Source of the DNA: Thelonectria olida
Lineage: Eukaryota; Ascomycota; Sordariomycetes; Hypocreales; Nectriaceae
Length of the DNA: 64,000 nucleotides
Assembly (NCBI GenBank): GCA_020736575.1
Contig: JAGPYM010000008.1
Location: 930,001 to 994,000, forward strand
Direction: 5' to 3'
Shown here: positions 1-11,535 of the stretch, in pieces
Position numbering within the stretch: the stretch's first letter is position 1
Layout: each line of letters opens with the position of its first letter
Notes under the pieces: generated by a model
What the model saw: only the letters and a program-made list of their open reading frames with translations
What the model was told of the DNA's origin: nothing
Databases searched by the model: none
Made by a program: the position numbers and the translations under genes

Positions 1-617
1 CGTCAAGGGGTAGAAACATGAGTTCGACGTTGCGCATGTCAGGGGTACGGTCGTCCTTGAAGCAGCCCGTCACAAAGGCACGCGCAGCGTCGACACCTGC
101 AAAGACACTGTAAGAACCGCCGGGGCCGTAAATGTGGCGGCCATTGGTAACGTCGTAGACGGTGCCGTTGAGGGCGAGGTAGAGGGGCAGCTCGGCGTCG
201 GTGCCGTCGTACCGTTGGAGCTCGTCAGGGGTCAGGTAGATGGGCGGATCCTGTGGAAGAGAGCGTGTCAGCTTGCAAAGAACAACCACACATGTTATCG
301 AAGCCTTTAAGACTCACCGGCCCTTTGATCAAGTCCTTCCAGTACTGAACGGTCAAGACATCTGGCGTGTGCCTCCTCCCCCACCACCAGCTGTCTCCGC
401 CGGTGATGACGTAGCTGAGGCCGCAAGAGGCCAAGAAGAGGAAGCTCAAGACTCGAAGAACGTCGAGGTAGGGGCTATACGCATCCTCCTCATCTTGGAC
501 CCGCACGCGGCGGGTCTTCTTCTTCTTGGGTGTGTCGACTGGGGAGTCCGGAGTGGCCTCCTTCTCTGGCTCTTCCGCCTCGACAGGTTTACGCTGTCGC
601 AGTTCCGAGTCGGCCAT
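1..617 (-). CDS. Membrane-anchored MAPR / cytochrome b5-like heme-binding protein (3' end outside window)
   Basis: Exons 617-318 and 250-1; the intron has a GTGAGT donor and CAG acceptor, and the frame stays open to the window edge. Residues 1-50 are charged (KKKKTRRVR), a hydrophobic segment around 54-72 (LRVLSFLFLASCGLSYVI) looks like a single N-terminal anchor, and exon 2 opens the b5-like fold. The segment YGPGGSYSVFAGVDAARAF is the membrane-associated progesterone receptor (MAPR) signature. Family members (yeast Dap1, human PGRMC1) bind heme and support sterol-synthesis cytochrome P450s in the ER membrane; that role is inferred from the family. It is head-to-head with the gene at 1174. 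The C-terminus is missing, so full length is unknown. Confidence 0.85.
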
Positions 618-1173
618 GGCGTTGAAGCTTTGAATGAAGCGGGAATCGAGAGAACGAGAGTAGAAAAAGAACGTCTATAAAGGAGACGGATCTCGTAATG
701 CCAAATACAGCAGGGGAGGTGGCGTGTCTGCTGCTCGTGCTCTTAGTCCGACTCTCGTGTTGCCAGTTGTGAACTTCGGTCAAATATTCAACTTGTCAAG
801 AGCTTATCGGCCCATTGATGTCTTATCAATCCAGACACTCCCATTAAGCGGGGTCATCATATTCAAGAGGCCGTAATTGGCCAGAAGAGGATATATCGAC
901 GGTTGGGGCGAGGTGCGGAAACTCAGGGGTCCCTCAGATTGACCAGTAGCGTCACATGACGCCTTGTCACCACAGCAACGGGCCATGGTCCCATAATCGT
1001 TAGCGGCGGGACTCTGTAAACAGCCAAACCACCAACATTAGACCCAAATGCGCTTGCACATCTCAACTCCTCCAAGAAACACTAATTCACCATTGCAACC
1101 CTCGACTTGATTCGAGCCTCGCCGTGCATAATCAAATACACCAGCAGCCTTCACTCGATTGATTTCACTCACA
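618..1173. promoter_or_regulatory. Divergent intergenic region, MAPR gene / SnaD-like gene
   Basis: 556 bp between two start codons transcribed apart, so it must hold both promoters. No clear TATA box or convincing small ORF is seen. Confidence 0.5.
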
Positions 1174-3143
1174 ATGTCTCAAACCCCGAGCCTACCTGGT
1201 TCTCCAGGCGGCCCGCTCCAAGCCGTAACGCCAGAGCGCGTGAATCAGCAACGAGAATCCATCTTCTCCCACCTGAGCCGCGGCAGCAGCCGCGATAGTT
1301 CCGTTCACGACAAAATCAGCCAGTTCAACAATCTCAGCGTCTCCATGCAGTCGAAGCAACTCGAACGCAAGACGGCCGACGCTGCCCTCAAGCGGGCCAT
1401 GCTTGGCCGTGAGGAGGCCGAGACAGAGATGCGAAGATACAAGGAAGAAGTCAAAGGCCTACGGAAGTCTATTGAAGAAGGAAAGGAGCGTGAAAGGAGA
1501 GTCGGTGAACGCCTGGAAACCTTGATGGTGAGCTACACTACGGCAAACAGGATCAGTCATTGTGAATGCTAACTTCCTTCAAGGAAAACTATGGACGCGC
1601 CAAGGAGACGCATGCCCATACGCAAGCCCTCTGGGAGAAAGAGATCCGACGAGCCCGAAAAGAGACCTTTAAGACACAATCAACCATTGTCAAGATACAA
1701 GAAGAGCTCAAATCAGCACGAAACACGGCCAAGATGAACGACGAGAACTTCCAGCGCGAGAAGGAGAGAAGCAAAGCCCGCGAGCAAGAGGCGTTTACGG
1801 CGCGCTATCAGATCGTCGGCGTCCAAGAACAGCTTGACCAGGCTCTTGAGCGCATCAAAGTTGTCGAGCAGGAACGTGACGCCTTCAAGACAGCCGCCGC
1901 GAACGAAGAAGTTGCCCGAATCGCCGCCGAGGGTCGAATCCCACTACCTACCCCAGAGGGTGCCGACGACGAGTTCGCCTCGCCCAAGAAGAAGAAACAA
2001 CCGCGAGTGTCGCTATCAACTATGGACATTCTGTCGTCTGCGGCTAGCGAAGCGGAAATTGAGGATCTGACTGTCAGCCTGCAATTCGAGCGTCAACGAG
2101 CAAACCGCGCCCAGGAGATGGTTGAGTTCCTACAGGCTGAGTGCCAGCTTCGCTGCTGCCCTTGTGCCAAGTCAAAGCCTCTCACTCGCCCGAAGCGACG
2201 CAGCTCCATTGGTCTCGAGAGCCCTCATGACAAGGTGCTGAAGCTCAGCAGGTCTGATTTCCAAGACCGCACGGCAACTCCTCCTCGTATCGAAGAGCCT
2301 AAGCCTCATCCCGGAGAAGAAGCTGATCAAGACGCTACCCCTAAGCCTATGCCCAGGCCCAAGAAGGGCCCCCGTCTAAGCACCATCTTCTGTCCCAAAG
2401 AGGGCATCTTCCGAACTGTGTCTGAACAGGAGGCCGAGGCTTTGGAGGCTCAGAACCGGGCTGAAGCCAACCCGGTCAGGGCCAGTGTCGAGCGAGAGAC
2501 CATAGAGGAGACTCGTCCAGAGTCCCGAGCTGAGACTGTTGTCGAGTCGGATGTGGATGAGCGAGAACGAAACCCTCGCATGTATGCCCGAACACCCTCC
2601 GTTGAGCCCCCTTCTTTTGCTCTCCTGGCTCAGGAGCGTGCCTCTCTGGCCTCCCTGCTCGATGCCCCTCACACTGACGATGAGAGAGACTTGACTCCGC
2701 TCCCATCCATCCCCACCATGCCCGATGTGCCCCCCGCGCCCCGCGTTGAGCCCGCTCCGGCTCAGCCCGAGGTCGAGACGGGAGCGGAAGCTGTCCCGGA
2801 GGATGACCGGCCCCACACCTCGGCGGCCTTTTACACCGTCACCACGACGACCTCGGTGCCTCTTCATGACGGTGCTGTTCGTCCCAGCTCATCCTTCTCG
2901 GAGCGTTTGCGCACCCCATCACGCGACAAGGCCACCTTTGACCTGACCAACCCTGCCCTGACACCGACCATGACCCGTGAGCAGGCTCTCGCCAAGATCC
3001 GCGAGCGTCGTGGCCGTGCTCGATCGATGGCCCAAGGAACCATGACTCCTCGAAGGAAGATGGTCGAGGGTGCTGAGCGTAGGAACATGAGTGCCCCTAC
3101 AGGCGCTGCTGCCTCTGCCGCCGCTGCTAAGAAGAAGCGGTGA
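1174..3143 (+). CDS. Coiled-coil spindle-pole-body protein, SnaD/Cut12-like
   Basis: Exons 1174-1527 and 1584-3143, 637 aa; the intron has donor GTGAGC and a GCTAAC branch point. The ATG at 1174 has a better context (CACAATGTC) than an in-frame ATG at 1159. Residues 45 to about 245 are strongly charged coiled coil, followed by a basic patch (SPKKKKQPR), a second helix ending in the Cys cluster CQLRCCPCAKSK, and a long Pro/Glu/Ser-rich tail with a basic end. This arrangement resembles fungal proteins annotated as spindle poison sensitivity / SPB formation-associated (Aspergillus SNAD, S. pombe Cut12). The assignment is from memory of the family; the coiled coil and Cys cluster are seen directly. 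Confidence 0.6.
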
Positions 3144-3860
3144 TCCTGCTTCGCAAAAGAAACGCCTTGGACATGACGCAACGAACCTCCTCTCTCTCAG
3201 CCTTCTTCTCCAATTCCCTGCTTAGACGGGGAGCCTTTCTCCTTTCTCCTCCTTCTCCTATCGTCTTGCATGGTTTCTGCATTTTGGGCTTGGCGAACGC
3301 GGCGTTTTCTTCTCTTTTCCCTCATGGACCCCGGGTTTTGTGTGCTTGCTGGAACAAAACAAAAGCTCAATTTCTTTTTGGAACTCTGGGAGGATGACAA
3401 CTTTGGGTCTTTGTGGCCTCAGTCAGCGGTGCTTTTTGCTCCGAGCCGTGTTTGGGCTTGGATTGATTGATGATGCATTTGATGTACGAAAGCTCATGTC
3501 TTATTTTCTGGCCACTGTGTAATAGGGATTCGGGGTTGGTGGCCTTTTGTATGCTTTTTTCTTCTTTGCTGGCAATGGCAATATACGAACTGTTCAATCT
3601 TGACGCTGCTAATGACAGAGATGATGGTGCAACTGCACAGATATGTAGCGACATGAAACGACTCAAAACAAAGCAGATGGTGAAGAACTGAAGTGGTATC
3701 CAAATTGAAAAACAGTATATGTTCGTATATGTATGCGTATATCCAAACATCCATCAACTCCTTTGTCCACGCTGTGAACATCTCTACAGCTGGCTTTATA
3801 CAAGAACAACAACAACAGTAATTACCACGCTGTGTATATATACAAACGGGCAATGCAGTG
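3144..3860. other. Convergent intergenic region
   Basis: 717 bp between two stop codons that face each other; T-rich stretches after 3144 suit 3' UTRs. No coding signal is seen. Confidence 0.5.
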
Positions 3861-5504
3861 TTAGCTGCCGAGGAACCCTCTCGCCATGTTGCGTCCCAGC
3901 TGAGAGCTCACGGCGTCCAGCTTCACCGCCACGAGCACGCACTCGACGCCGCTCTTGCCGCCCTTTGAGCTTTGGATCCGCAACCGCCACTGGCCCGTCA
4001 TGACGGTCCATTCCTCCTCGCCGCCGGGGGCGATGCTGCCGTCTGTTCGTCGGCGCTTTCGCGGGTTCGGCATAGGGCCGTTTCCAATGCTGCTTGCCGG
4101 CGAGTCGATGGCGGACGCCGGCGCCGGCTCCTCCACTATGTGCTGCTCTCTGACGTGGTCTTTGCCGTCGAGGAAGATGGCCGAATCGGGCTCCAGGACA
4201 ACGCGCACGAGGTCCTCGCTCAGGGGTGTGTTGCCGGGCGTCGGGGGTTGCGAGCCGGCGCCGCCCGACGCCATCAAGAGGCCTAGCGGTTGGGTCGTGG
4301 GAGGGAGGTTGAGCTTGGTGGCAATGACTTCGAACAGCTTCGCCACGCGAGCCTTTGTGTCCTTGAAGAACTCGGCCCTGGGAACGCCATTCGTAAAATA
4401 GATCTTGGTCGTCTCGCCGCCAATCTCGAGCACCAGCTCGGCGGGCTTCTCGTCGACGTACGGGCGCGCGTACTGCACCCAGCCCATGACGGGCTCCTGG
4501 CCCTCCTGCAGCACGCTGATGCCGCTCTTCTGCACGTTCTCGAGGCGCAGCACGATCTCCTCCCGCCGGCGGGCCGAGTTGTAGCTGATGGAGTGCGGGA
4601 TCAGGCGCTGCTCGAGGCCCTTGAAGTGGAAGTAGCGGGCGTCGCGCAGCAGGTCCTGGCGGTGCACCTCGTCGCGGATGCGCACGGGATAGCCCCTCAG
4701 GAGGCGCAGGAGCTCGGCAAATGTCTCGGCGCTGCGGTTGGGGACCGAGGGCGGGAGGATGGAGGGCGGGCGGATGAGGCCGTCGCGGTCGAGGCCCGGG
4801 AAGAGGTCGTCGGGGCGGGTGAAGAAGACGGCGAAGCCGAGGGAGAAGAAGTTGGGCGAGTTGCCCGGGTCGGTGAAGATGTCGCGGGGGATCTGGAATT
4901 CGCGGTGGCCGATGGAGATGAAGATGCTTTCCTCGTAGAGCTGGGATATTAACTTGGGGACTGCGTTGACAAGCTGTATTAGTTTTGAAAAGGCGTAGAG
5001 TTGCATGGAAGCATTGACGAACGGTTGTAGAATTGGGCATCTGAGAATAATCGCACAAAGTGCTCGCCGTCTCGAGGCTGGACATGATAACCCTGGAGAT
5101 GGAGAGAAATGTCGCGAAAGATGCCCGGGTCGCGGTCGATGTAGAGGGTTCGAACATGGGCATTGGCGTCATCGCATTGGTCCTCCGCAGCGCGAAGCTG
5201 GCAGAGAAAGTACTGCGAGAAGTAGGACGGAGCTGCAAGGAAAAGGCCAGGGGACAAATGTCAGCGGGATGTCGCAGCGTCGCACGAAGGGGAGGGGGTG
5301 TGCCATTGGAAGCTGGCTGGCCACGGGGAGAGGAAACGCACCGTCAGACGAGAGCGAAGCACCGGACAGCTTAAACAGCTCGCTGCCAATCTGTATGGGA
5401 AAGACGCGCTCGTGGGGGAGGATGTGCGGGATGCGAGCGACGTTGGACTCGGACAGCGGCTCGACCGAGGGAGCGCCGGCGTCGGAGGAGGCGACGGACT
5501 CCAT
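3861..5504 (-). CDS. BTB/POZ (T1-type) protein, Whi2-like
   Basis: Exons 5504-5342, 5232-5023 and 4960-3861 give 490 aa; the second intron uses a GTTCGT donor with a CTAAT branch point. The BTB/T1 fold spans about residues 34-150 (VFPIQIGSELFKLSG, PSYFSQYF, LYIDRDPGIFRDISLHLQGY, DAQFYNLPKLISQLYEE). After it come a region rich in RPPSILPP, a glycine-rich core and a basic stretch (NPRKRRRTDG) that could be a nuclear signal. Yeast Whi2 is also a BTB protein of similar length (486 aa) acting with Psr1 in general stress and low-amino-acid signalling; I use that as the best match. Another KCTD-like BTB protein is possible. Confidence 0.7.
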
Positions 5505-6209
5505 TGGGAGGAGGGCGTATTCGAATCGTTGGGTTTCTCGGACTGTGGCGCTGGCTTATATCCTACGGAGCATTCGTCTCGTCTCGTCTCGTCTGCTTTA
5601 CCGCTGGGTCGTCTGGGAAGACGCCATGTTCGCTGCTCCGGCGAGCTGAGATAAGATATTGGGGGCCGAGACTAGACTTTATAGCGGGTTCCGGGGTCTT
5701 CGTCAAGCTAAACGGAGCATGAAGATCGATGGGGCTTGGTTAGCTTTGCGCCACATTTCAACGGCTGTGGCTGGTGACATATCGAGAGAGAGATCATGGG
5801 GTTGGAAACGAAGTACTTCAGACTTGGAGATTGTGCTCTGTTGGTAAAGATAGTAAACTGTCCTTTCATGTCGTATATATTTATTGACCTCTGGCCCGTA
5901 TGTTGTTTCTCATCCACATATGAAACACAGAATTCCAGTTGCCCTTTGTCCTCGACAACTGTCTAGATAACTTCAGTCAACACCCTCTTCGCCATGGGTC
6001 ATGTCTCGTCGACAATCCCTTCGTTGTTATTCTCTCAGCCAACCTTTATCTTGTCATTTTCTCACCGCACGCCAACAACTCATGGCATCTTGCCATTGGA
6101 TGACATGAGAGGAGTCGACCACTCCAGCCCGTAGCAAAGTGCTAATTCACAGTTCTAATTGAACCATCCATCTCAAGACTCAGGCTTCTTTTCCCGCACG
6201 GCTACATTC
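5505..6209. promoter_or_regulatory. Intergenic region upstream of the Whi2-like gene, downstream of RFC3
   Basis: 705 bp. It should hold the Whi2-like promoter and the RFC3 3' UTR. A repeated CGTCT unit (tctcgtctcgtctcgtct) sits at about 5576-5593. No gene seen. Confidence 0.45.
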
Positions 6210-7485
6210 TCATCGGCTCATCAATTCAACTCCACTGCGAATGACTCCCACCACCGCACCTGTCTGGATCGTCTCGCTCGCGCCACCGGCAACTCTATGC
6301 TCGATATTCGCCAAGCCATCCAACCAAGTGATCATTACCTCGGCGCTCACTTCGAGCTTGGTGAGCTCCTCTGACAACGCAGTGATGATATCTGCCAAAG
6401 CCAGGCCTTGCGAAACCTTGAGGGCGTTGATTGTGTTGAGACAACTCGTCACATCCGATGTATTTAGTAGTGTTGACACTATTTCCTTGATGGCGTCTGG
6501 CGGGGGCGCAGCGATGCAGTTGTAAATCGTTTCCGTTGTGATGTTATCCCGCTTGATCTCGCTGTCAGGGATTTTGGGGGCATCCTTTGGCCTCAGTGGT
6601 GTGCCTGTCACAGGTTAGGCCTCTCGAATCCATCATGCATCATGGGTCGACTTACTCGATGCATGGCACGCTTGTAGCACGTTCAATGCTCTTCGCATGT
6701 CACCCTTACTCAACTTCACCAACGCATCCACCGCCTCTCCTCCGATATTCACCTTCTCCTCGTCAACTACCTTGTCCACCAAAACCCGAATATCGCCCTC
6801 TTTGAGAGGACTGAAGCGGAACCTCGTGCATCGACTCAGCAACGCCGGACTCAATTTGTGTGCATAGTTGGCAATGATGCAGAAGCGAGTGTTCACCGTG
6901 TACTTCTCCATAATCCGACGTAGCGCCATCTGCGCGGTACTCGTCATGGCGTCCGCCTCATCCAGCACGATAAGCTTGAAGCCCGCCAAGGAGCCCTTGC
7001 CCGCAGACCCGCCGCCCATGGAGAAGATTTGTTTCGTGCTTGCAAACGTCTTAATCTGTTCGCGCACCACGTCGATACCTCGGTCGTCGGAGGCGTTCAG
7101 CTCCAGGACCATCTGGCGCATGTTTGCGGCGCCGTAGATGCGTCGCGCGAGGGCGAGGATGGTGGATGTCTTGCCAGTACCGGGGGGGCCATAGAGGAGG
7201 AGATGAGGGAGACGGTTTGTATCGATGAATTTGTTGATGGTGGCGAGGATGTCCTGGTGGCCCGATACGTCGTCGAGGGTGTTTGGACGGTACTTTTCGA
7301 TCCTAAACTATCGTCAGTCGCGAGACATGAAGTCAATTGTTCAGTCCTTACCAAGGAAGACTGTCTTCAGCTTCAACAGGCAGATTCGCAGCGCTCTGCT
7401 TGCCTTTGGTGGCAGACGCGGAAAAAACAATGTCCTTGGAGGGTCCAGGACCATCGACGTCCATCTCATCTTCAAAATCCGACAT
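6210..7485 (-). CDS. RFC3: Replication factor C subunit 3 (clamp loader small subunit)
   Basis: Exons 7485-7352, 7302-6656 and 6604-6210, 391 aa. The start [10 protein letters not shown] is preferred; in-frame sequence upstream is not needed. After a 40-residue acidic leader come the AAA+ motifs: W-IEKYRP, Walker A GPPGTGKT (83-90), Walker B LIVLDEAD (155-162) and the clamp-loader SRC motif (201-203). The C-terminal helical collar follows. RFC loads PCNA onto primed DNA with ATP. Segments such as [17 protein letters not shown] and [12 protein letters not shown] match yeast Rfc3/human RFC5 better than the other small subunits. Upstream at about 7607 there is an E-box CACGTG, with near-MCB sequences (ACGCGC, CCGCGT) beside it. 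Confidence 0.93.
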
Positions 7486-8117
7486 GGTTGCTGTTGTATT
7501 ACCCGCGGTATTGAAATGTGAATTTTTTTGGTGTTGCAAGAGTCAATTGCTTGCCTTCTGTGAGGTCATGGGAAGGAGTGGCCGAAGACGCGCCTCGACC
7601 GCGTCTGCACGTGTAGTTCAATTAAAGCCCATGCCTACCCTCTAACCAATCACCAGCCACCATTCTTCAACACCAATCCCAACATCTACAGAGCAGAGGA
7701 TAGGTATAGAATCAAGAGACTTGAAGGACAGGATATGCTAAATCAAAAGAATCTTTGTTCTTCGTTCTTCAATAAAACTAGGACAAGATACATCATATCC
7801 TAGATGAAATGTAAAAAGGTCGCGCTCATCCCCGGCTATCGCTCTCAACTAAGACACTTAAGAGAAATTAACAGGCTACTCAATAGCCATTCTTCACAAC
7901 CACGGCTTGTGACGTCTCCATGTCAGTGCCCATGGCTCAAAACTCACTTCCAACCCATCCACTGTCCGAAATGCAACGCCAGTTAGTCAGCCATCATCAC
8001 CCTATATATGCATTAAGAAGAAGGTTGTCTAAGGCATTATGTCCGCGAGACGCCCAAAAAGATAAGAAAAGTGTACAGAGGCGTCTCATCCAAAATCATT
8101 GCAATTCGTCTCTTTAA
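7486..8117. other. Intergenic region between RFC3 promoter and phosphatase 3' end
   Basis: 632 bp. The first about 180 bp carry the likely RFC3 promoter (GC-rich, CACGTG); the rest is AT-richer, with no ORF that looks coding. Confidence 0.45.
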
Positions 8118-10019
8118 TTATGCTTCGAGCTGGATCTGATTCGTACCCAAGCCCACAAGCTCGAACAAGATGGGAATGATGGCCACGGCGAACCAGGCGA
8201 TCCCTACGGGCAGGTTAGTATACCTTTGAAAGTTACGAGAAAGCACAGAACTCACCTGTGTATACGACAAGTTTCGTCACAACCTCCACGTCATATCGCA
8301 CACGGGGTTTTACTAGGTGGGAAAACATCTCCTTATCTGATCCAAGGCCATCCTCTTCCCCTGTCACGATGATCTCGGGCTGATGATCATCCTCGGCCAC
8401 TGGGGAAGCGGTGATATCGCCATTGCCCACCATCCTCTCATACTCGCTTATACGAGGGGCCTGTGATCCCGAGGCCAGGGCTCCCTTGCCGGAATGATCC
8501 TCGTGGGTGGGTTGAAGTTCCAGGTTGCTCGACTTGCTTCTCAAGCTGTGATTGCTGCTAGCACTTTCGCGTCGTCTGCGCTCCCGATACGCCAGCGTCT
8601 CGTACGCATCCGCAGCACTCTGAGGACCAATGGACACCGACCGACCTCTAGTAGTAGGGTATCGAATACTCTCAACCATGCGGGGGAAATCCGAGGCCGT
8701 GGGGAAAAGGGTATCCAAGCGAGATCCAGGGGGCACAGACTTGTACTTGCTGGCAGGGGTGAAGAAGCGTCGGGGCATGTTCACGCCAATCTGTTCAAAG
8801 ATGCGGAAAGCGTGAGGGAGGAGCTTGAGTAGGAGAGGTTTCATCGTCTCGCGCCACGCGAATATGATGAGAACACCAAAGACAATCCTAGCTACGTTGG
8901 CAGCCCAGCCGAGGTGCGAAACGTCAACAGCGCCCCCGCCATGCGCGTGAGTCTCCCAGGGATCCAGAGCAATCTTTCCGTACGTCCAGGTACCGAATTC
9001 AAGGCCAATAACCACACCGGCAAAGGCGACGCTATCATCGTAGCAGGGGCAATCATCTGCAGGTTCTGGATGAATGCGCACCAGAACTAGGATAATAGCA
9101 CCTGCCACGAATGGCGCCATCCAGGAACTTTCGTGCATGTACTGGTCCAACGGAGGACCGTAGTAGAACTCAAGGAAAGAGATGCCAGCGCCCATAACGC
9201 TGCCAATGATGACGTCGAGGAATCCATGCATCCCACAGTAGAGGCGCCCAAAGACGATAGAGACAGCATAGAAGTAGCAGAGGAATTCGAGGGCCAGTTT
9301 TACGTTGGCGGGAAAGGGGTTTTCGGGGTCGCGCAAGTGGAGGAGTGCGTACACGGTGACGGAGACGGCATTGGCACTATGAGTGGACGGAAATCCATAT
9401 TCGAGGGCGGCGGAACCAGACATGGTAATGCGATGTAGAGGCGGGGAAAGCGGGCGCGGGAGAGAGTAGAAATCCTTGACGAAACCAGTCCAGAAGACGC
9501 CGAAAGCTAGAATGTGAACAAGTCTGGAGATACATTAGCATTGCGTTATCTGGGCCGAACACGGCGCAAGAGCGTTATGGTGCAACGGCGCATCGCATTG
9601 CAATACTTGAACAGAGAGTTCGACGTACCCCTTGCCAAAGGCAGCATAACCACACCAGAAGCATATGGGAAGGCCGATCATGAAGAATGTATGTGTACCG
9701 AGATTCGCAGTAATGGCAAAGTAACTATCGAGGGCGGGCGTTCGCATCTTTTCCTGCATCCAGGCGAGGTAGGGCGTCTCCATTCGAATAAGGGGCAGCA
9801 ACTGCTGGCGCAACGAGTATCGCCATTTTGGCAGGGCACGTTTGTCTTTGGGAGGAAGAAGACGTGAGATTAGCGAATGCGCATTGTAAAGTACGTAGGA
9901 ATAAAATGCGAGAGGTGAAGATGAAGTTCAATAACGGGAGAAAACTCACAGTGATCATGACTCCTCAATCCAGCGTCCGGAGCCACATCGCCGCCATTCT
10001 TACCGTTGGCCGAGGCCAT
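8118..10019 (-). CDS. Dihydrosphingosine 1-phosphate phosphatase (PAP2 family, Lcb3/Ysr3-like)
   Basis: Exons 10019-9950, 9845-9629, 9523-8256 and 8203-8118, 546 aa. All three lipid-phosphatase motifs are present: KDFYSLPRP (C1), YGFPSTHSANA (C2) and FGRLYCGMHGFLDV (C3). Several hydrophobic segments surround them, plus a cytosolic Ser/Arg-rich loop (about residues 330-500) and a final membrane helix in the short last exon. The family dephosphorylates long-chain base phosphates in the ER and helps recycle sphingoid bases into ceramide. The start at 10019 (MASANGKNGG) is chosen because it is the first in-frame ATG leading into GLRSHDHYKR. An upstream out-of-frame ATG at 10090 overlaps it (see separate entry). 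Confidence 0.9.
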
Positions 10020-10090
10020 TGGAGGGGGAGAGTGGTGGTAGCCGTGGTGGTGCTGGCGGACGGCGGGGCATCGCGTCGCAGGTCGCTCAT
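9965..10090 (-). other. Candidate overlapping upstream ORF (uORF) of the phosphatase gene
   Basis: The ATG at 10090 lies in a strong context (CACCATGAG), 71 nt before the chosen start and out of frame with it. It encodes 41 codons ending at 9965, within exon 1, so it overlaps the main ORF. If the transcript begins upstream of 10090 it would compete with the main start. Confidence 0.4.
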
Positions 10091-11535
10091 GGTGAAATGG
10101 GCGCAAGCGACGCGGGACAGGGGAGGGGAAGCAAGAGGGAGATGAGAGATATGACGAGCGGGCGTCAATGGCAGAAGCAGAAGAGAGTTGGACCGAGAGG
10201 GAACATTGAGGTGAAGTGTGAAGAAGCACGTGGGGGTGAAGGGTTCTGGCGGTTGTGGTGGAAGGATCGGAAGGTATGAAGTACGAAGTAGAGTGCTTCT
10301 GGCTCCGTATTACTTCCCTCGTGGCTGAGAGTCTGACTTTACGTCACCAAGCAAATTAACTAGGCGATCCACATGTGCATGACCTCGAAGATATCCCTAT
10401 TACAGGTGAAAGGAGTACTTCGTACCTACCTACCTGGGAGACCTAGGCAATGTCCAAGATATGGGCCCTAACAATGCTACAACATCCCATCAACGAAAAC
10501 AGCCGACTTTTTCCCTCGCTGTCATCTTCATCTCATCAACCTTCGCCCCGAAACCGAGCTGGACACGGACTTTACTGAACAAGCACCATGTCCGTGGGCT
10601 GCCACGCACTCGATTCGTTGAATCTTACGCTGCAGACCCCTGCCCTTCCTTGGCCTCCCCGTTTCTCCTCCACTGCCTCCAGGGTGTTCATTCTCCATGA
10701 AAGGATCCAGTCATCAGCAAGCGAGGCCCCTTACGAGATACCACCTGGACGTATCCGCGGAAGGCGAGGGTCTAATTAGACTCAAGAGGCGTTCAGCCCG
10801 AGTCCAGGCTGTACAGGGCAGGCAATTGGTCCCTACGTACAAAGCACAAATTCGTCCAGCCTGCAACAGCGCCATTCGAGCCAGCACGATGACATGAAGA
10901 CGCGGTGAGCTCAAGCACCACATCCATGTGTAACTGCATCCCCCCTTGCAAACGGGCAGCTTGGCATGAGAGGCTTTTCTCCAATAGAGGCCCGACAAAT
11001 ACGCTGAGAGGACAGTTCCCCAATGTGACTCTATGTGCGCAGACGGATTGAGACGCAATCAATCAAGACCCTGGACTATCTAATCAGATAGTTACTCGTG
11101 TAACAATCAGAACTGTATTTGCCCAAGTAGGCATCTCGAGGATCCGAGGTCATCACCCTCGACCAGCCCAAACAAACCGGAGCAACCTGGAAATGGATGC
11201 AGGTACCCCCCTCGTCTCAGGGCACTTAGTGGGAGATTGCGGGTGATCCTCCACTAACAAGGCCTAAAGTCGAATTGAAGTGGTCGCTAAGCCCAAATCC
11301 CCAATCCTCCCTGGTCATTCGTTGGCACCTCAGCTTAAAGCGAAAAAGCGAAAAACACCATTGCATCGCGAAACATCCACCCAGCCCGTGTCGTCACCAC
11401 TCCCACTTCCCATTCTTCCCCATCACGCGTTCATCACGCCCTCCATCACGAGCTCCTCCCCCTGGTCCCCCCATCCAATTCGTCCCCCGTATCTTTCTAT
11501 CTTCCTTCCCTCCCAGTAAAGTCCTTATCCGAGCA
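10020..11535. promoter_or_regulatory. Long divergent intergenic region, phosphatase / reductase
   Basis: 1.5 kb between two divergent genes. It carries CACGTG at about 10226 (phosphatase side), CTACC repeats around 10423-10434 and a C/T-rich stretch with ACGCGT near 11425 just before the reductase ATG. ORFs here are short and lack family features; I see no gene. Confidence 0.45.
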
